Positions 33,690 through 45,449 of a DNA stretch of 64,000 nt are shown here, piece by piece (the first letter of the stretch is position 1; each line of letters starts with the position of its first letter). Under the pieces are notes generated by a model that had not been told where the DNA came from, made no database searches, and was given only the letters and a program-made list of their open reading frames with translations. Source of the stretch: Nyssa sinensis (taxonomy: Eukaryota > Streptophyta > Magnoliopsida > Cornales > Nyssaceae); the NCBI GenBank assembly GCA_008638375.1, contig CM018051.1:31690740-31754739 (forward strand), given 5' to 3'. The position numbers and the translations under genes were made by a program.

Positions 33690-35269
33690 AGCTAGGAAAT
33701 AGTTAAATCCGTTACTAAAGTAAAATGATAAAGACTATTAGAAGTAGTGAAATTTCAACTTCACCAACTAGGGAAGCTAACAATTGTAATCCAAATAATG
33801 CTAGCAAATTAGCAAACAAAAATTTAATAAATAAATGACAAGAAGACTTAATGCATGATAGATAAAAGAAAAGAAGAGAAATAGACCAAAAGAAGTTCGC
33901 CCAAGGACTTAAACCCAACAAATTGAACCACCAAGAACCTTATCCAAAGAGCAAACCCATTAGGCTATCAACACTTTGTGTTATGATGGCCATAAGAAAT
34001 ATACATAAAGTGGAACTAGGTTGGGAAAATTCAGAAGAAGGTGATGTGTTATCACCCTAGTGCATCACTATTCTAGCCAATAGAATTTTATGCACCAAAA
34101 ATCCTCATGATTCATATTCAGCTTATGAGTATGAGAGGCCCCCAAAAACTCAGACATGCGTATGAGTTGAGCATTATGTTTCGACTAGAGAGAGAGAGAG
34201 AGAGAGAATGAGAGAAAGAGAAAAGAAGAAGAAGAAGAAAAATAGAGGAACCTTGAATGCATACATGGCTGTTTGAGGTTGAAGGGAAGATCTACGAGCT
34301 GAACCAAGGAGAAGAAGCAAAGAGAAGAGAAATAGAAGGAGAGAGACACTGTCATTTAGAAGGTAATCACAATAGTAACTTCCTCTCCCTAGAAGTCCAT
34401 TCAATTTCCCTCTATTTTAGTGAATTGGATTGAATATATATGCTTCCCTAATGATTTAAAACATCTTAGAGGCTTAAACAAGATTGAAAGACCTCCAAAA
34501 TCGTAGAAACCTAGGTGACCACCATTGATGAGACCTTAAAGGTGGGTCTGTGTCAACTAAAACCAAACGAAGTTTGATGGTTTGGGGCTTAAACTAGAGA
34601 TCCAACGGATCTTAAATCCATAGAAATTACCTCAAATGGACCTAAGATGAGAGGGATAAATTGAGTTACAGGTCATGACCCAAAGAATCAACTTCGTGAA
34701 GCAAACACCAAGCTTGATTTTTAGAACGAGGTTTTAAAGCCACTAAAATAAGGATCACAACGAGCCAAAAATCCTTGACTTTGATGGAGAAATGAGCGTG
34801 TACCATGGATCTATTAAAAATTGGCCATGGAAGTTAAACCCTATCATTGAACACGTTACAGACCTCCAAATGAACGCCAAAAGGCTCCTCCATTCCCCGT
34901 AAACTCGTTTAAATAAAAAATAGTAAGAATCTGTGTCCTGTAACCCTAGAAATTAACTCTGAAAATTTTGTGTTTTTTGGATTAACGTTCATCGTCTAGG
35001 GAAGAAGATGTAACAGGTCGATCTCAGGTCGGTTCTTGACCGAACATTTAAATGGGCTTAAACTTTAGTGAAACAGTGATGTTTGGACAAAAATTTAAAA
35101 TGTTTGAATGGGGAATTTTGAGAGTTTAGCTACGAAGATAGGAAGGGGATCCAATTCTCTGCCCTGGAATGAGATATCTGATCCCTGATTCTGACCTTAT
35201 CCACTATTTGGTAAAGAAAAAATCATAAAAAATAAGAGGAACCGCAGCTCCCCAAGTTTAATCCCCAAA
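33690..35269 (+). repeat. Degenerate long-LTR-like stretch
   Basis: Its feature order resembles the start of the 53042 LTR: tRNA-like module on the minus strand (33900-33975), AT-rich leader, (GA)n run at 34183-34206, then a series of short CCAAAA/AATCC phrases and a gene-free region. No clean TG or CA end was found on the left. Probably an old, truncated LTR of the same superfamily, cut by the insertion at 35270. Confidence 0.3.
33900..33975 (-). repeat. tRNA-like (Pol III promoter) module, degenerate
   Basis: The minus strand has TAGCCTAATGGG (A-box like) and, about 50 bases later, GGGTTTAAGTCC (B-box like, one mismatch). No functional tRNA fold is expected. Possibly a SINE remnant. Confidence 0.3.
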
Positions 35270-38200
35270 TGTCACTTCTCATAACCCACCCTACGGGGAT
35301 TAGAGATAATGACCTGCTAGTTAGGCACTACTTCAATACACCAGCCCTTAGCATTATATTGATAAAATGTCTAACCAAAGGCCTTTTAACATTTCCAAGT
35401 AGATTACATTCAGTTATATAAAATCGTGCAATGGAATCTTTATTTGTAAAAATTTTGTTTGAATGCAGTCATACTTGGCAGAGCATAACTAAACTTTACA
35501 TCAGAGTTGCAATAATATGAATCTCTATTACATTATACATGGAGTCTAATTATTACATCATTGGTGAATATCATTCACAATCTATTCTTCCTTAATCCAT
35601 CTCATGGATCTGGTAACTATGGTCTTAGGTTGGTACCTCCATAATTGGGATACTAATCCTTGTCTAGCCAAAGTCTCTATTAGTCATGGCTTATTAGCAT
35701 CTGAATTTGAAAACTTCTTAGCAATTCCTGAAAATATGCATGATAAAATCCTGTGAGCTTAATGACAAGCTCATGAGTAACATCAGTCCCCCATTATGGG
35801 TTTCTTAAATTATTTTCATGATCTTTGATGGATAATAATAAAATAATTGTACTGGGAGATACTGACATTTCTAAAATAGATACATAAAATTGAGAGTTGC
35901 ATAGTGCATATACACGAAAATCATTGTAAGAGTTTATGACAATCAATTCTGCAAGGCAATTAATCATAATATGAAATTTGATGCTGTAAAATGATAAAGT
36001 AATATGTCCAACATCTATAAGCAATATCCTATGCGGATCATAACTACATTTCTCGTAGACCATAATATGTCACCTTGTTGACATAATGTAATTTAGAGTT
36101 CTGGGCTTACATGGCTCGCTATCTTGTCACCGGCTTCAAACTCCCGGCCAAGTCATACTTATATAGACTTCTCGAAGTCTACCAAATCTAATCTCTAACA
36201 GAGCATGTCGGCCACATAATACTTAAAACATGCTTACAAAATATTCTTTAGCTATCCATGTCATAAAACATTTAAGGAAATATTGGTGACAAACTGCATT
36301 TATAAAATAATTACAGTCTTTAGAACATTTGGACATAAAAATCGCACCACTTCAAGGTACAAAGTTACTCACTTGTGGTTCAAAGTCCACAATTACTTGT
36401 TAACTTGCTTAGTTGACTTGTCTTGGCAGTCATCTTATCTCTATTTTCTTATTGTTGCTCCTAAATCATAGATCAGAATACATTGATGCTATATTAGTAT
36501 ATACCTTAGCTTAAATCCTTGCCTACTTATGCCTTAAGGGTAGCTTAGAAATTTTACCATTCTCATTTCGCATCTTTGGTATCCACTTAACTTAAATGGA
36601 GTTCATTTTTAGACTCAGAATCTCCTATATACTTTGGTATAGGTATCACTTTACTTTTTATACTCTTTTGGTAGCTTCATTAAGCCTTAAGGAGGTATTC
36701 CTCATTTTTCAGTTGGTTTTGGTGTTCTATTTTTCTTAAACGGATATTATTGTTGGATTTGGGATGCCACAAATAATAAAGCTAGGTTTTTTTGGATCTT
36801 GATTTGCATATTTATAGCTTATATTAAGCCTATAAGCATTTTCATAATTTTACACTTTCATGTGAGATCATGTTCGGGTACCCGAATACTTAATTTGATG
36901 TCACCAATAGGTTCAGGGTGTCCAAAATAATCAAGATAGACTCCTTTTTATTTTTAATTAGGCTTAGTCATGGCTAGGGGTATAATTGTAATTTTATATT
37001 TTATGTGTCTAATTTTGCAGTACCATGTTTTACGAAATAGACTCACTGTTGAATCCGAAAAGTTAAAAAATGCTAGGGTAGACACCTTCTTTATTTCATT
37101 TAGCCACACATAGTATTTAATTTAATTAAGTATATATATATATATATTATGTGAAATATATTCACAAGGTGATCAGTGGCTTATTGGGTAGCCAATTGAG
37201 CCTACAGTCTCTCTATTTTGCTTGGTCTTGGGTTCAAACTCCTGCGACCTTAGTTTTCTTCCCTTTCCCTTTTAAAAAGAAAATCTTTACGGGCGGGTTC
37301 CTACCCCGAACCCGGATCCAATGCCCAACCCGTCCATTGACTAGTCAATTGAACTCTAAAGGCACCAATCGTCGACGATAATTTTCCAGTGGTAACCCCA
37401 ATTGAGTTCAACTCGATTTTCTCTAGGGATTCCATTTTTGGTGTCCAAATGGATTTTGGCTTAAGTTTGGTCGTTGGAATGAGGGGTTACATTTGGTCTC
37501 CAACGAGACACGTTTTTCTAGCGAGGTCGGTTCTTCACTAATTTTCCCTCATCTGACCAAAAATTTTGGTGGTTTTCTACCTTTGTGACACTCATTCAAT
37601 CCCCCATAATTCTATGGTCCCAAAACTAGGTTTAGTTACTGTTTTCCTAAGGTGGCTGATTATTTCCTCTCACTATAATCGGTTGTATTAGTCTCATTTT
37701 TGGACCAAATCTAATGGTTCAAGTTGCAGTTTGTTTCTTTTATCCTATAGATGAAGGTCATCTGTTCAAAAAAAGCTTTTGTTCAACTTGATTTATAGGT
37801 TGAATTCTAAGCTTCATCAATGGAGGATCTTTTCTTTTGTTACAATTTTGGCCACTTTTTCTTCATGAAATCCTCCTAAAATTAATGCAAAGCTTAAATA
37901 AGATTAAGAGGAATTTTCCTTACCTCATTTAAAGCTTGTGAGTCATTTTCTTCTCTTTCTAAGCTTCAACTCTTTCTTTTTAGTTGCTATATTAACTTTT
38001 CTTTTCCCTCTTATTCTATTGAATTCCCTCTATAAAGATCTGAAAAATGAGGGTAAATCTTTTGTTTTTACCGATAAGGCACTATTCATGCACCGTTTGC
38101 TGGTAGAGCGCTATACGTGCACGTTTAACTATAAGTCATATTTAGAAGCATATTTTGAGTATAACATAGAAGAGAAATATGCTTAGAATGTTCAAATACA

Positions 38201-38999
38201 CATTTTGTAAAAATTGGAGCCTATTCGGAGACAATTTCAAAAATTGGACCAAAAGGGCATCTGAGTGGCCCGGGTGGATCCGGCCAAACCCGGCCACAGG
38301 CAAAAATTTATTTTTTTGAAAATTTTTATTTAAAATAAGTTTAATAACTTTGGCTAAAATAAAATATCGAATTGAGACATTTCGGGACAGGTTGTAGTGT
38401 AACGGGGCCCGAATTCATTAAAGGCAAAAGGGTCATTTTGTCCCCTTTGCCTCTCCACTATAAATACAGCCCCTTAGTGTAAAAATTACATATTTTTGGT
38501 CTGAGGACATTACATCAATATTTTTGAACAATGTTTCTCCAATTTTGATCTAAAATCACTTTTCATAGAAATAATTACACTTATATCTCATAGGGTTTCT
38601 CACGAGTGCATACAGTCCCTTTCTAATTTTTAAAATAATACTGTCCCCTTCTGGTTCATGAAATACACACATGTAAAAATGATTTACGAAATAACTTTTC
38701 TCCAAAAATGAAATAAAATTAATTTCTCTTTCTAAAAATTAGCATTTCTTAGCTTATCTATAAAAATTCATTTCTCGCTAAAATTAAAGAAAATTAATTT
38801 CTTTCTCTTTAAAATTAGTAATCTTCTTAATAAAAATGTTTGGCTGCTTAAAATTCTTCTCTCTATTAAAATTATTTTATCTTTCTAAAAATTATTTTTG
38901 TTTCTCTCTCTAAAATTGATCTAAGAATTAGTTTCTCTAAATATTCATCTCCTTTAAAACCTAATCTAAATAATCTCTTAAATTTGTTTCTATGTCTAA

Positions 39000-39046
<47 letters not shown>

Positions 39047-39140
39047 ACCCTATTTAAAATGTCTTTAATTAATTTATTTATTTAAAAATTTATCTAAAAT
39101 CTTTTTACTTTAAAAATTATATAACATTAACTTGTTGACA
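35270..39140 (-). mobile_element. Probable 3.9-kb solo LTR
   Basis: Starts TGTCACTTCTCATAACCCAC, like the other long LTRs, and is preceded by CCAAA. A matching CCAAA follows TTGACA at 39141-39145, giving 3871 bp, close to the 3925 and 3752 bp of its relatives. It shares the GGACTC modules (36840-37090) and a pyrimidine-rich leader (37936-38045, 39000-39025). The right end (forward TGTCAACAAG) is unlike the TGTAATA of relatives, so that boundary is less sure. Forward sense is minus. Confidence 0.5.
37169..37250 (+). repeat. tRNA-like (Pol III promoter) module
   Basis: TGGCTTATTGGG at 37177-37188 resembles box A and GGTTCAAACTCC at 37231-37242 fits box B (GGTTCRANNCC), 54 bases apart. The stem of the T-arm is imperfect, so this is not a working tRNA. 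A tRNA-derived SINE fragment is the simplest reading. Confidence 0.4.
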
Positions 39141-39503
39141 CCAAATACATATATATACCAATAATCATGAAAGTGGTATAATTACGTATACAAGATTGAA
39201 TCTCAAAACTGATTTAGTTGATAGATAAGAGTAGAAATTGAAACCAAATTACCCAATTGAATACAAAACTCTCAATTAATTTGAACAACTAGACACCCAC
39301 CCATGAATCAAACCAAAAAAAAAAACCATTAAAAATTGATGAAAAGGGCAAACTTAACAACAAATGAGAACACACATTCCCTGATAATAGCAAGCCATCC
39401 ACGGATCAAACCAAAAAAAAAAAAAAAACAAACAAACCATGCCATCTAACTAAAATTAGTATCCTGAATTGATATACCATAAAGTGATAGACCAACCTCC
39501 ACA
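39141..39503. other. AT-rich flank left of Tat-2
   Basis: No gene seen. It contains AATCAAACC-A(n) or GATCAAACC-A(n) twice (near 39306 and 39403) and ends CCACA before the Tat-2 LTR. Confidence 0.5.
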
Positions 39504-40037
39504 TGACACGTGTATTTACAGAATAGCCGAAGGTCATCCATTCAGAGCAGGTCTGAGCACAAGGCCTTCAGAGCTTATGGATCGGAAGACCGTGCAGCCC
39601 TCAAGCCTATTCCCAGCTTGGAAGGCACCGAACCTATTCAGAAGAGGGTTCAGAGCTCGTCATCGCCTTAAGCACCCTATCGAGCTAAAGATAAGGAAAC
39701 AATATCCAACAAGGAAACGACCACTTATAGATATCATTCAAGCGCAGTATCCAACTTGGTAACTTCTATTCTTTGGTGATCAAATCCCTACTTTCACGAC
39801 TCCAAATCCTAATCAACTTAGCAAATTCACAACCTACAAATAAATCCCTAAGGTACGCCTTTTATTCTTATGCTCTATCAATTACGATTCCTTTCAGTCG
39901 TTCATTACAATTTTTTTGACTTTATCATCGGAGTGGCTACCACTGGAGCCAACCCGGTGGCCCTCTGATCTCTTTTCTTTGAGTGTTCGGTAAGCGTAGA
40001 GGAACAAAGCTTCTTGGATAGGAAAAGTGCAGCATCA
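39504..40037 (+). repeat. 5' LTR of Tat-2
   Basis: TGACACGTGTATTTACAG to ...GCAGCATCA, 534 bp, aligned to the Tat-1 LTR. The stretch equivalent to the Tat-1 TATA box reads CCTACAAATAAATCCC, so the TATA is probably damaged. Confidence 0.78.
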
Positions 40038-40040
40038 GTT

Positions 40041-40058
40041 TGGCGCCGTCTGTGGGAA
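40041..40058 (+). promoter_or_regulatory. Primer binding site of Tat-2
   Basis: TGGCGCCGTCTGTGGGAA, three bases after the LTR end, same position as in Tat-1. Confidence 0.82.
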
Positions 40059-40126
40059 CGACAATCGTTTCTTACTAAAGTTCCTTTCTTTGCGAACAAG
40101 TTAGTTGCCCTTCTCATTAGAGGATC

Positions 40127-42457
40127 ATGGCTCCTAATCTCTGTTCAAGGAAGAATCCTCAAAACCCTTCGAATCGGCCGTCAGCCAATAGAGGAAGGGG
40201 ACAACCATCTGATCCTATGCAGGAGCAGATTGACAGAAGGAACTAATGCAAGAACAGCTTCTTGCAATCTCCAAAACTCTGGCAACACTTAGCTAGAGTC
40301 TCGAAAGCAATCCCTTGCATCGTCCCATTAATACGGCCGACGCAGGGGCACGGCCTCCAGCCGCCACCGTAGGCGAAAGATACCATGAAAAGACTCCCAG
40401 TGAACAACCAGTGTACCCTCGAGGTACCACCCACATTAGAGGAGACCCCCAACCATCGGCGGCCGCAAGCAGGGGGATACCAGCCTTCAATCCTGACGTC
40501 TATTACCGGAGCACTACAAGGGTTCCAACCACAATGGGTTCAGGGGCAAACCCAGCGCCGCATGAGTTCCAGCCTCAAACGGCACTAGTTCCCCCAGCTC
40601 AAGAAGACCGAAATCATCTCCCTGCAATGGGTCAAGGCCATCCCGTCTATATGGGCACTGAAACTAGAAGGCAAGACACGCAGTAACCAATACCATCAAG
40701 GGACCCACGGAGGGTCGAAGAAGTCGCAAACTCAATGGACCACACTACTATTGTGAGAGGAGCATACATCCCCCCAAAACAAGATGAGTTAGTAAGGCTG
40801 CTCGGAAGGTTCGCCACGCTATTTACCCCCGCCATTATGGCCGAGGAGCGGCCAAAGAAATTTATTGTCCCAAAGTTCAGCCTTTATTATGGGACTGGGG
40901 AACCAGGGGACCATCTTTCTCATTACCAGCACACCATGGTGCTACATGGGGCCACTGACGCCTTCATGTGCCAAACATTCGTAACCAGCCTCAAAGGCAC
41001 TGCTCTAAAGTGGTTCCACCTCCTCCCTCATAACTCGGTTATCAATTTCTACTAGCTCAGTAGGCACTTTCTCGACCAGTTCATGACTAGCAGGAGGTTG
41101 AGGAAAGGCCCAGAGTTTTTGCTAAACATCAAGCAAACTAAAGGAGAGTCACTCCGAGAATACATTGCGCGTTTCAATGCCGAGTTCACTGGGATCACAG
41201 ATTGCAGTCCGAGCTTTCTAGTTGGAGCTCTGACCTCTGGTCTTGCTTAGGAGGGCTTCCGGGATTCCTTAACAAAGAACCCTCCTGCTGACATGGCGGC
41301 TCTCATTGAGTGTGCCAGAAAATACATAAATCTGGAAGAAGCAAAAAATACCTCCCAGAAGATTAAGGAACAAGCTCAGAGGGATGATTAGAAGAAAGAT
41401 TCCAATGTCCTAAGAAGAGGGTCAGGAGCCCTGACAAAAGAGTGGCACGGCACCCAAGGCTCCAATCAACGCTAGTTAAAGAGGATTTGTCACTTTCACT
41501 CCTCTTAATGCCTCTTTAGCCCACATACTTCGGTAGGTTCAAGCACGTGAAAACTTAAAATGACCGGAGCCATTGAAGAGCAACCCCAACAACAGGGACC
41601 AAAACAAGTACTATGATTTCCATAAAGACCACGGGCATATGACAAATGAATGTAAAGCCCTAAAACAGGAGATCGAGCAGCTCATAAGGAAAGGACGATT
41701 GAGAGAGTTCGTCAGGTAGGACGGGAGGCAGAACCCCTGTAATGACAGACCGTAACAGAGAAGGCAGGAGCAAAGGACAGAGCAGAGGGATGGACGGAAT
41801 GAGCCCCAACAGCAGAACAATCAGGTTATCTTCATCCTCCATGCAGACACCCCAGCCACAAGGATGTCCAACCAAGCAAGAGAGCATTATGCTCTGGAGG
41901 CGAGGGTTGCTCCTAGCATATTCCAGATCTCTGCTGTCGAGAAAAGGCTGAGGCCAGTGCCTGAGATCCAATTCACATATCAAGATCTCGCAAGGGTACA
42001 TTGCCCTCAGAGTGATGCCCTAGTTATTTCTCTCAAAATTGCTAATTTTGAGATTTGCAAAGTCTTGGTAGACACGGGGAGCTCTGCAAACGTGCTATTC
42101 TATGAGCTCCTCAAACAGATGAAGCTTAATCCCTATGATGTCAAGCCCACCGCCGCAGTAATGGCGGTATTTGATGGAAACCTCAACACTTCACTAGGGA
42201 GGATTAATCTTCCCACCACAGTAGGAGAAGGGGATGGACAGAAGACCACAATCCCAGAATATATGGTTCTGAACACGAAATCCCCCTATAATGTCATAAT
42301 TGGAAGGCCTTGGCTCCATCAAATGGGAGCGGTCACTTCGACCCTCCACCAGTGCCTGAAATATGTGCATAACAATGTTGTCTACTCCATTAGAGGATGC
42401 CATCCGACCCCCCAAGAGTGCCACGCTCTCGCACTTAAGGAGAAGGCCCCCAAATAG
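40127..42457 (+). pseudogene. Tat-2 gag-protease
   Basis: ATG 40127 (MAPNL) matches the Tat-1 start. Recognisable parts are the gag core (FMCQTFVTSLKGTALKWF), a damaged zinc-knuckle zone near 41610-41660 and an open protease segment 41864-42457 with LVDTGSSANVLF and VIIGRPWLHQMG. Stops replace sense codons of Tat-1 at about 41053 (Glu) and 41248 (Gln). Frames change between 41055 and 41864. It ends AAA-TAG at 42455-42457. Confidence 0.85.
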
Positions 42458-42463
42458 CAATTA
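42455..42463 (+). promoter_or_regulatory. Gag-protease/RT boundary stop in leaky context UAG-CAA-UUA (Tat-2)
   Basis: TAGCAATTA, the same nine bases as in Tat-1, with the pol frame continuing in phase. Neighbouring codons have diverged, which makes conservation of all nine bases notable. Confidence 0.6.
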
Positions 42464-43620
42464 CTGCGTTCTCATGAAGGTAGGGACCCAGACCTTCCCC
42501 ACCATCATGAGACAGAAGACTGCCCCTCCAAAATTGACGAACCTCTAAGCCCTAAGGGAAGGAACAGTAGGGCCAAGCCCATAGGGGACCCAATCAAGGT
42601 GCTAGTTAGCTCGAAAGAACAAGGGCGTTACTTGCAAATCGGTCCACACCTGACACCATCCGAGCAAGAAGAGATGGTGGAATTCTTAAAGAACAATCTC
42701 TCAGTGTTTGCTTGGGAGACTACATCTATGGAGGGGATAGACCTAGACCTCATCACACACAAGTTGATGACAGATCTTGACCACCCACTGATAAGACAAA
42801 AGAGGAGGGCACTTGCCCCAAAATGGCACCAGATCATTAATGAGGAAGTTCAAAGATTATTGGAGGCAAAAATTATACGAGAGGTATTCTATCCAGAATG
42901 GCTTGCCAACACTGTCCTGGTCAAAAAGAAAAATGGCAAGTGGAGAGTCTGTGTTGATTATACAGACCTCAACAAGGCCTGCCCTAAGGACAAGTTTCCT
43001 CTCTCGAGGATTGACCATCTAGTCGATGCGATCGCAAGACACGAACTCATGAGCTTCATGGACACCTACTCTGGATATAACCAGATCTAGATGTACCCTT
43101 CAGACCAAGAAAAGACAGCTTTCATTACCGAACGAGGTCTCTATTGCTACAGAGTGATGCCGTTCGGACTGAAAAATGCTAATGCCACCTATCAACGCCT
43201 GGTCAATAAAATGTTCAATCCATTGATCGGCAATACAATGGAAGTTTACATAGATGACATGCTGGTCAAAAGCCTATGGAAGAGCAGCCACCTCCAACAC
43301 CTAGGTCGGACGTTTGACATCTTAAAGCAACACAAGATGAAACTAAATCCCTTGAAATGCACCTTTGGTGTAACTAAGGGAAAATTCTTGGGTTATCTTG
43401 TTTCCCAGAAGGGTATAGAAGCAGACCCTACTCAGATCAAAGCCTTGATTGAGCTAGAACCACCCAGGACTAGGAAAGACATTCGGGCTCTGAACGGGAG
43501 AGTGGCAGCTCTGAATAGATTCATCTCTAAATCAATTGACCGTTGCCTACCGTTCTTTAAAGCCTTAAAGTGAAATAGAGCCTTGCAATGGTCTGAAGAA
43601 TGTGAAAAGGCCTTTCAAGA
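42458..43620 (+). pseudogene. Tat-2 reverse transcriptase
   Basis: RT motifs are visible in order: KKKNGKWRVCVDYTDLNKAC, FMDTYSGYNQI, VMPFGLKNANATYQRLVN and YIDDMLVKSL, then FLGYLVSQKGIEADPTQI. Stops at 43088-43090 (Tat-1 has Gln) and at 43571-43573 (Tat-1 has Gly) break it. It keeps the Trp codons that became stops in Tat-1. Confidence 0.87.
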
Positions 43621-44697
43621 GCTGAAGAAGTACTTGGCTTCCCCCGAGTCTTATCAAAGCCAATCCTATGAGAGAAACTACTCCTCTATCTTACAGTTTT
43701 TGAAAATGCCGTCAGTTCTACACTAATCAAGCAGGACAGGGGAGTCTAGAAGCCTATATATTATGTAAGCAAGGCATTGCTAGATACAGAGAAAAGGTAT
43801 CCAGAGATTGAGAAGCTGGCCTTTGCTTTAATAATCTCTACAAGAAGCTTCGGCCTTACTTCTAGGCGCGTCCCATTGAGATCCCAACTGCCTATCCACT
43901 GAAGTCAGTATTAAGGAAGCCTGAAGTTTTAGGGTGATTGGTCAAATGGTCAATAGAATTGAGGGAATTCGACATATCTTACTTTCCATGGACATCTATT
44001 AAAGGGCAAGCATTAACAGATTTTGTTGCGGAGTTTACCCCAACATTACAAGACAGGGCACAGCTTAGTGAAGGCTTTGGTGCATGGCAGCTCTACATCG
44101 ATGGTTCATCCACAGACTGAGGCTCAGGTGTCGACTTGGTATTGCGATCTCTTGAAGGGCTTGTGGTAGAAAAGGTAGTAAGCCTGGGGTTCAGAGCTTC
44201 CAACAATAAAGCCGAGTATGAAGCCCTCATCCTTGGAATAAAGTTAACTATGGAATACGGGGCAAAAAATCTCTAAGTCTTCTCTGACTCCCAACTAGTG
44301 GTGAGCCAGGTTCTATGGATGAACCATCAAGGATGACAGAATGCTCCGGTATTCAGAGCTGGTTAATTCACTAAAGTACTCATTCCGTGAATTCAATATC
44401 AAAAAAATTGAAATGTGCCAGAACTCTCGGGCTTATGCACTGGCAAACATGGCATCTCATCTTATGGTGGAAGGAGATTCCACACTAAAGATCTCTCACC
44501 TATCGAGGTCAAGCATTGAAGAAGTTCAGGTTGCCTAGGTTACCGAACAGACCCATAATTGGATGACTCTCATCCTCCAATATATAGAAGAAGGGCTCCT
44601 CCTAGAGGATAAGAACAAGGCTAGAAGAATCTGGATCAGGGTAGCTCGGTACCTAGTGTTAAATGGGAAACTCTACCACAAATCTTACTCTTAACCC
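43621..44697 (+). pseudogene. Tat-2 RNase H regions (gypsy RH and archaeal-type RH)
   Basis: Remnants of the first RNase H (YYVSKALLDTEKRYPEIEKL) and of the second (LYIDGSSTD, then SNNKAEYEALILGIKL, then FSDSQLVVSQVL). The first Glu of the Tat-1 motif NNEAEYEAL is Lys here, so even a repaired frame might be inactive. Many stops and small indels. Confidence 0.8.
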
Positions 44698-45449
44698 TTG
44701 TTACGATGCTTGGCTCCAGAAGAGGCTCAATATGTTCTGGCTGAGATACACGAGGGAATCTATGGGAACCATAACGGTAGTAGAACCCTAGCCCACCGAG
44801 CTCTAATGCAAGGATACTATCGGCGTAGCATGCTGAAGCAAGCCAAGGAATATGTTCGGAGGTGTGACAAGTGTCAACGGCTTACCCCTAATCAGCACCA
44901 GCCCACCATGAGTTCATTCCAATAGCTAGCCCATGGCCCTTTGCTCAGTGGGGAATGGACATCGTAGGGCCATTACCAAAAGCCACTCCGAATAAAAAGT
45001 ACATCCTAGTTGCTATCAACTATTTCTCTAAGTAGGCGGAGGCTGAGCCCCTAACTCACATCACAGAGGCAGAGGTCAAAAGCTTTACTTGGAGAAACAT
45101 TGTCTGCAGGTTCGGTATACCACGTGTCATCATTACAGATAATGGTACGCAGTTTGCCGGGAAAGTTTTCAAGACATTCTGCCAAGACTTGTACATAATT
45201 CATCACTTCGGTTCACCAGGGCACCCTCAAGCCAACGGACAAGCAGAATTCACCAGTCGAACAATTCTTGAAGCTTAAGAAGAGGTTGGAAGAAGCCAAA
45301 GGAAAATGGGTTGAAAAGCTCCCAGGTGTGCTCTGGGCCTACAGGACCATAAGAAGAACACCAACCTTTGAAACTCCATTCTCACTTGTCTATGGTTCGG
45401 AAGTAATTATTCCTGTTGAGAACGGTATGCCTACCCTAAAAACGGAAGC
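44698..45449 (+). pseudogene. Tat-2 integrase, N-terminal part
   Basis: Zinc finger (GNHNGSRTLAHRAL, then RRCDKCQRLTP), core Asp residues in GMDIVGPLPK and ITDNGTQFAG, and Glu in NGQAEFTSRT. A stop replaces Trp in YFSKWA (Tat-1 keeps Trp). The frame continues as far as PTLKTEA, where the chromodomain element inserted. Confidence 0.85.

Noticed and set aside
32401..35269. A host gene in the largest element-poor stretch
   Set aside because: No ORF above 80 codons with sensible composition, no exon-like GC rise, and parts look like decayed LTR.
40014..40292. ORF crossing the Tat-2 LTR end and PBS
   Set aside because: It spans the LTR/PBS boundary and overlaps the gag start in another frame; its product matches nothing.
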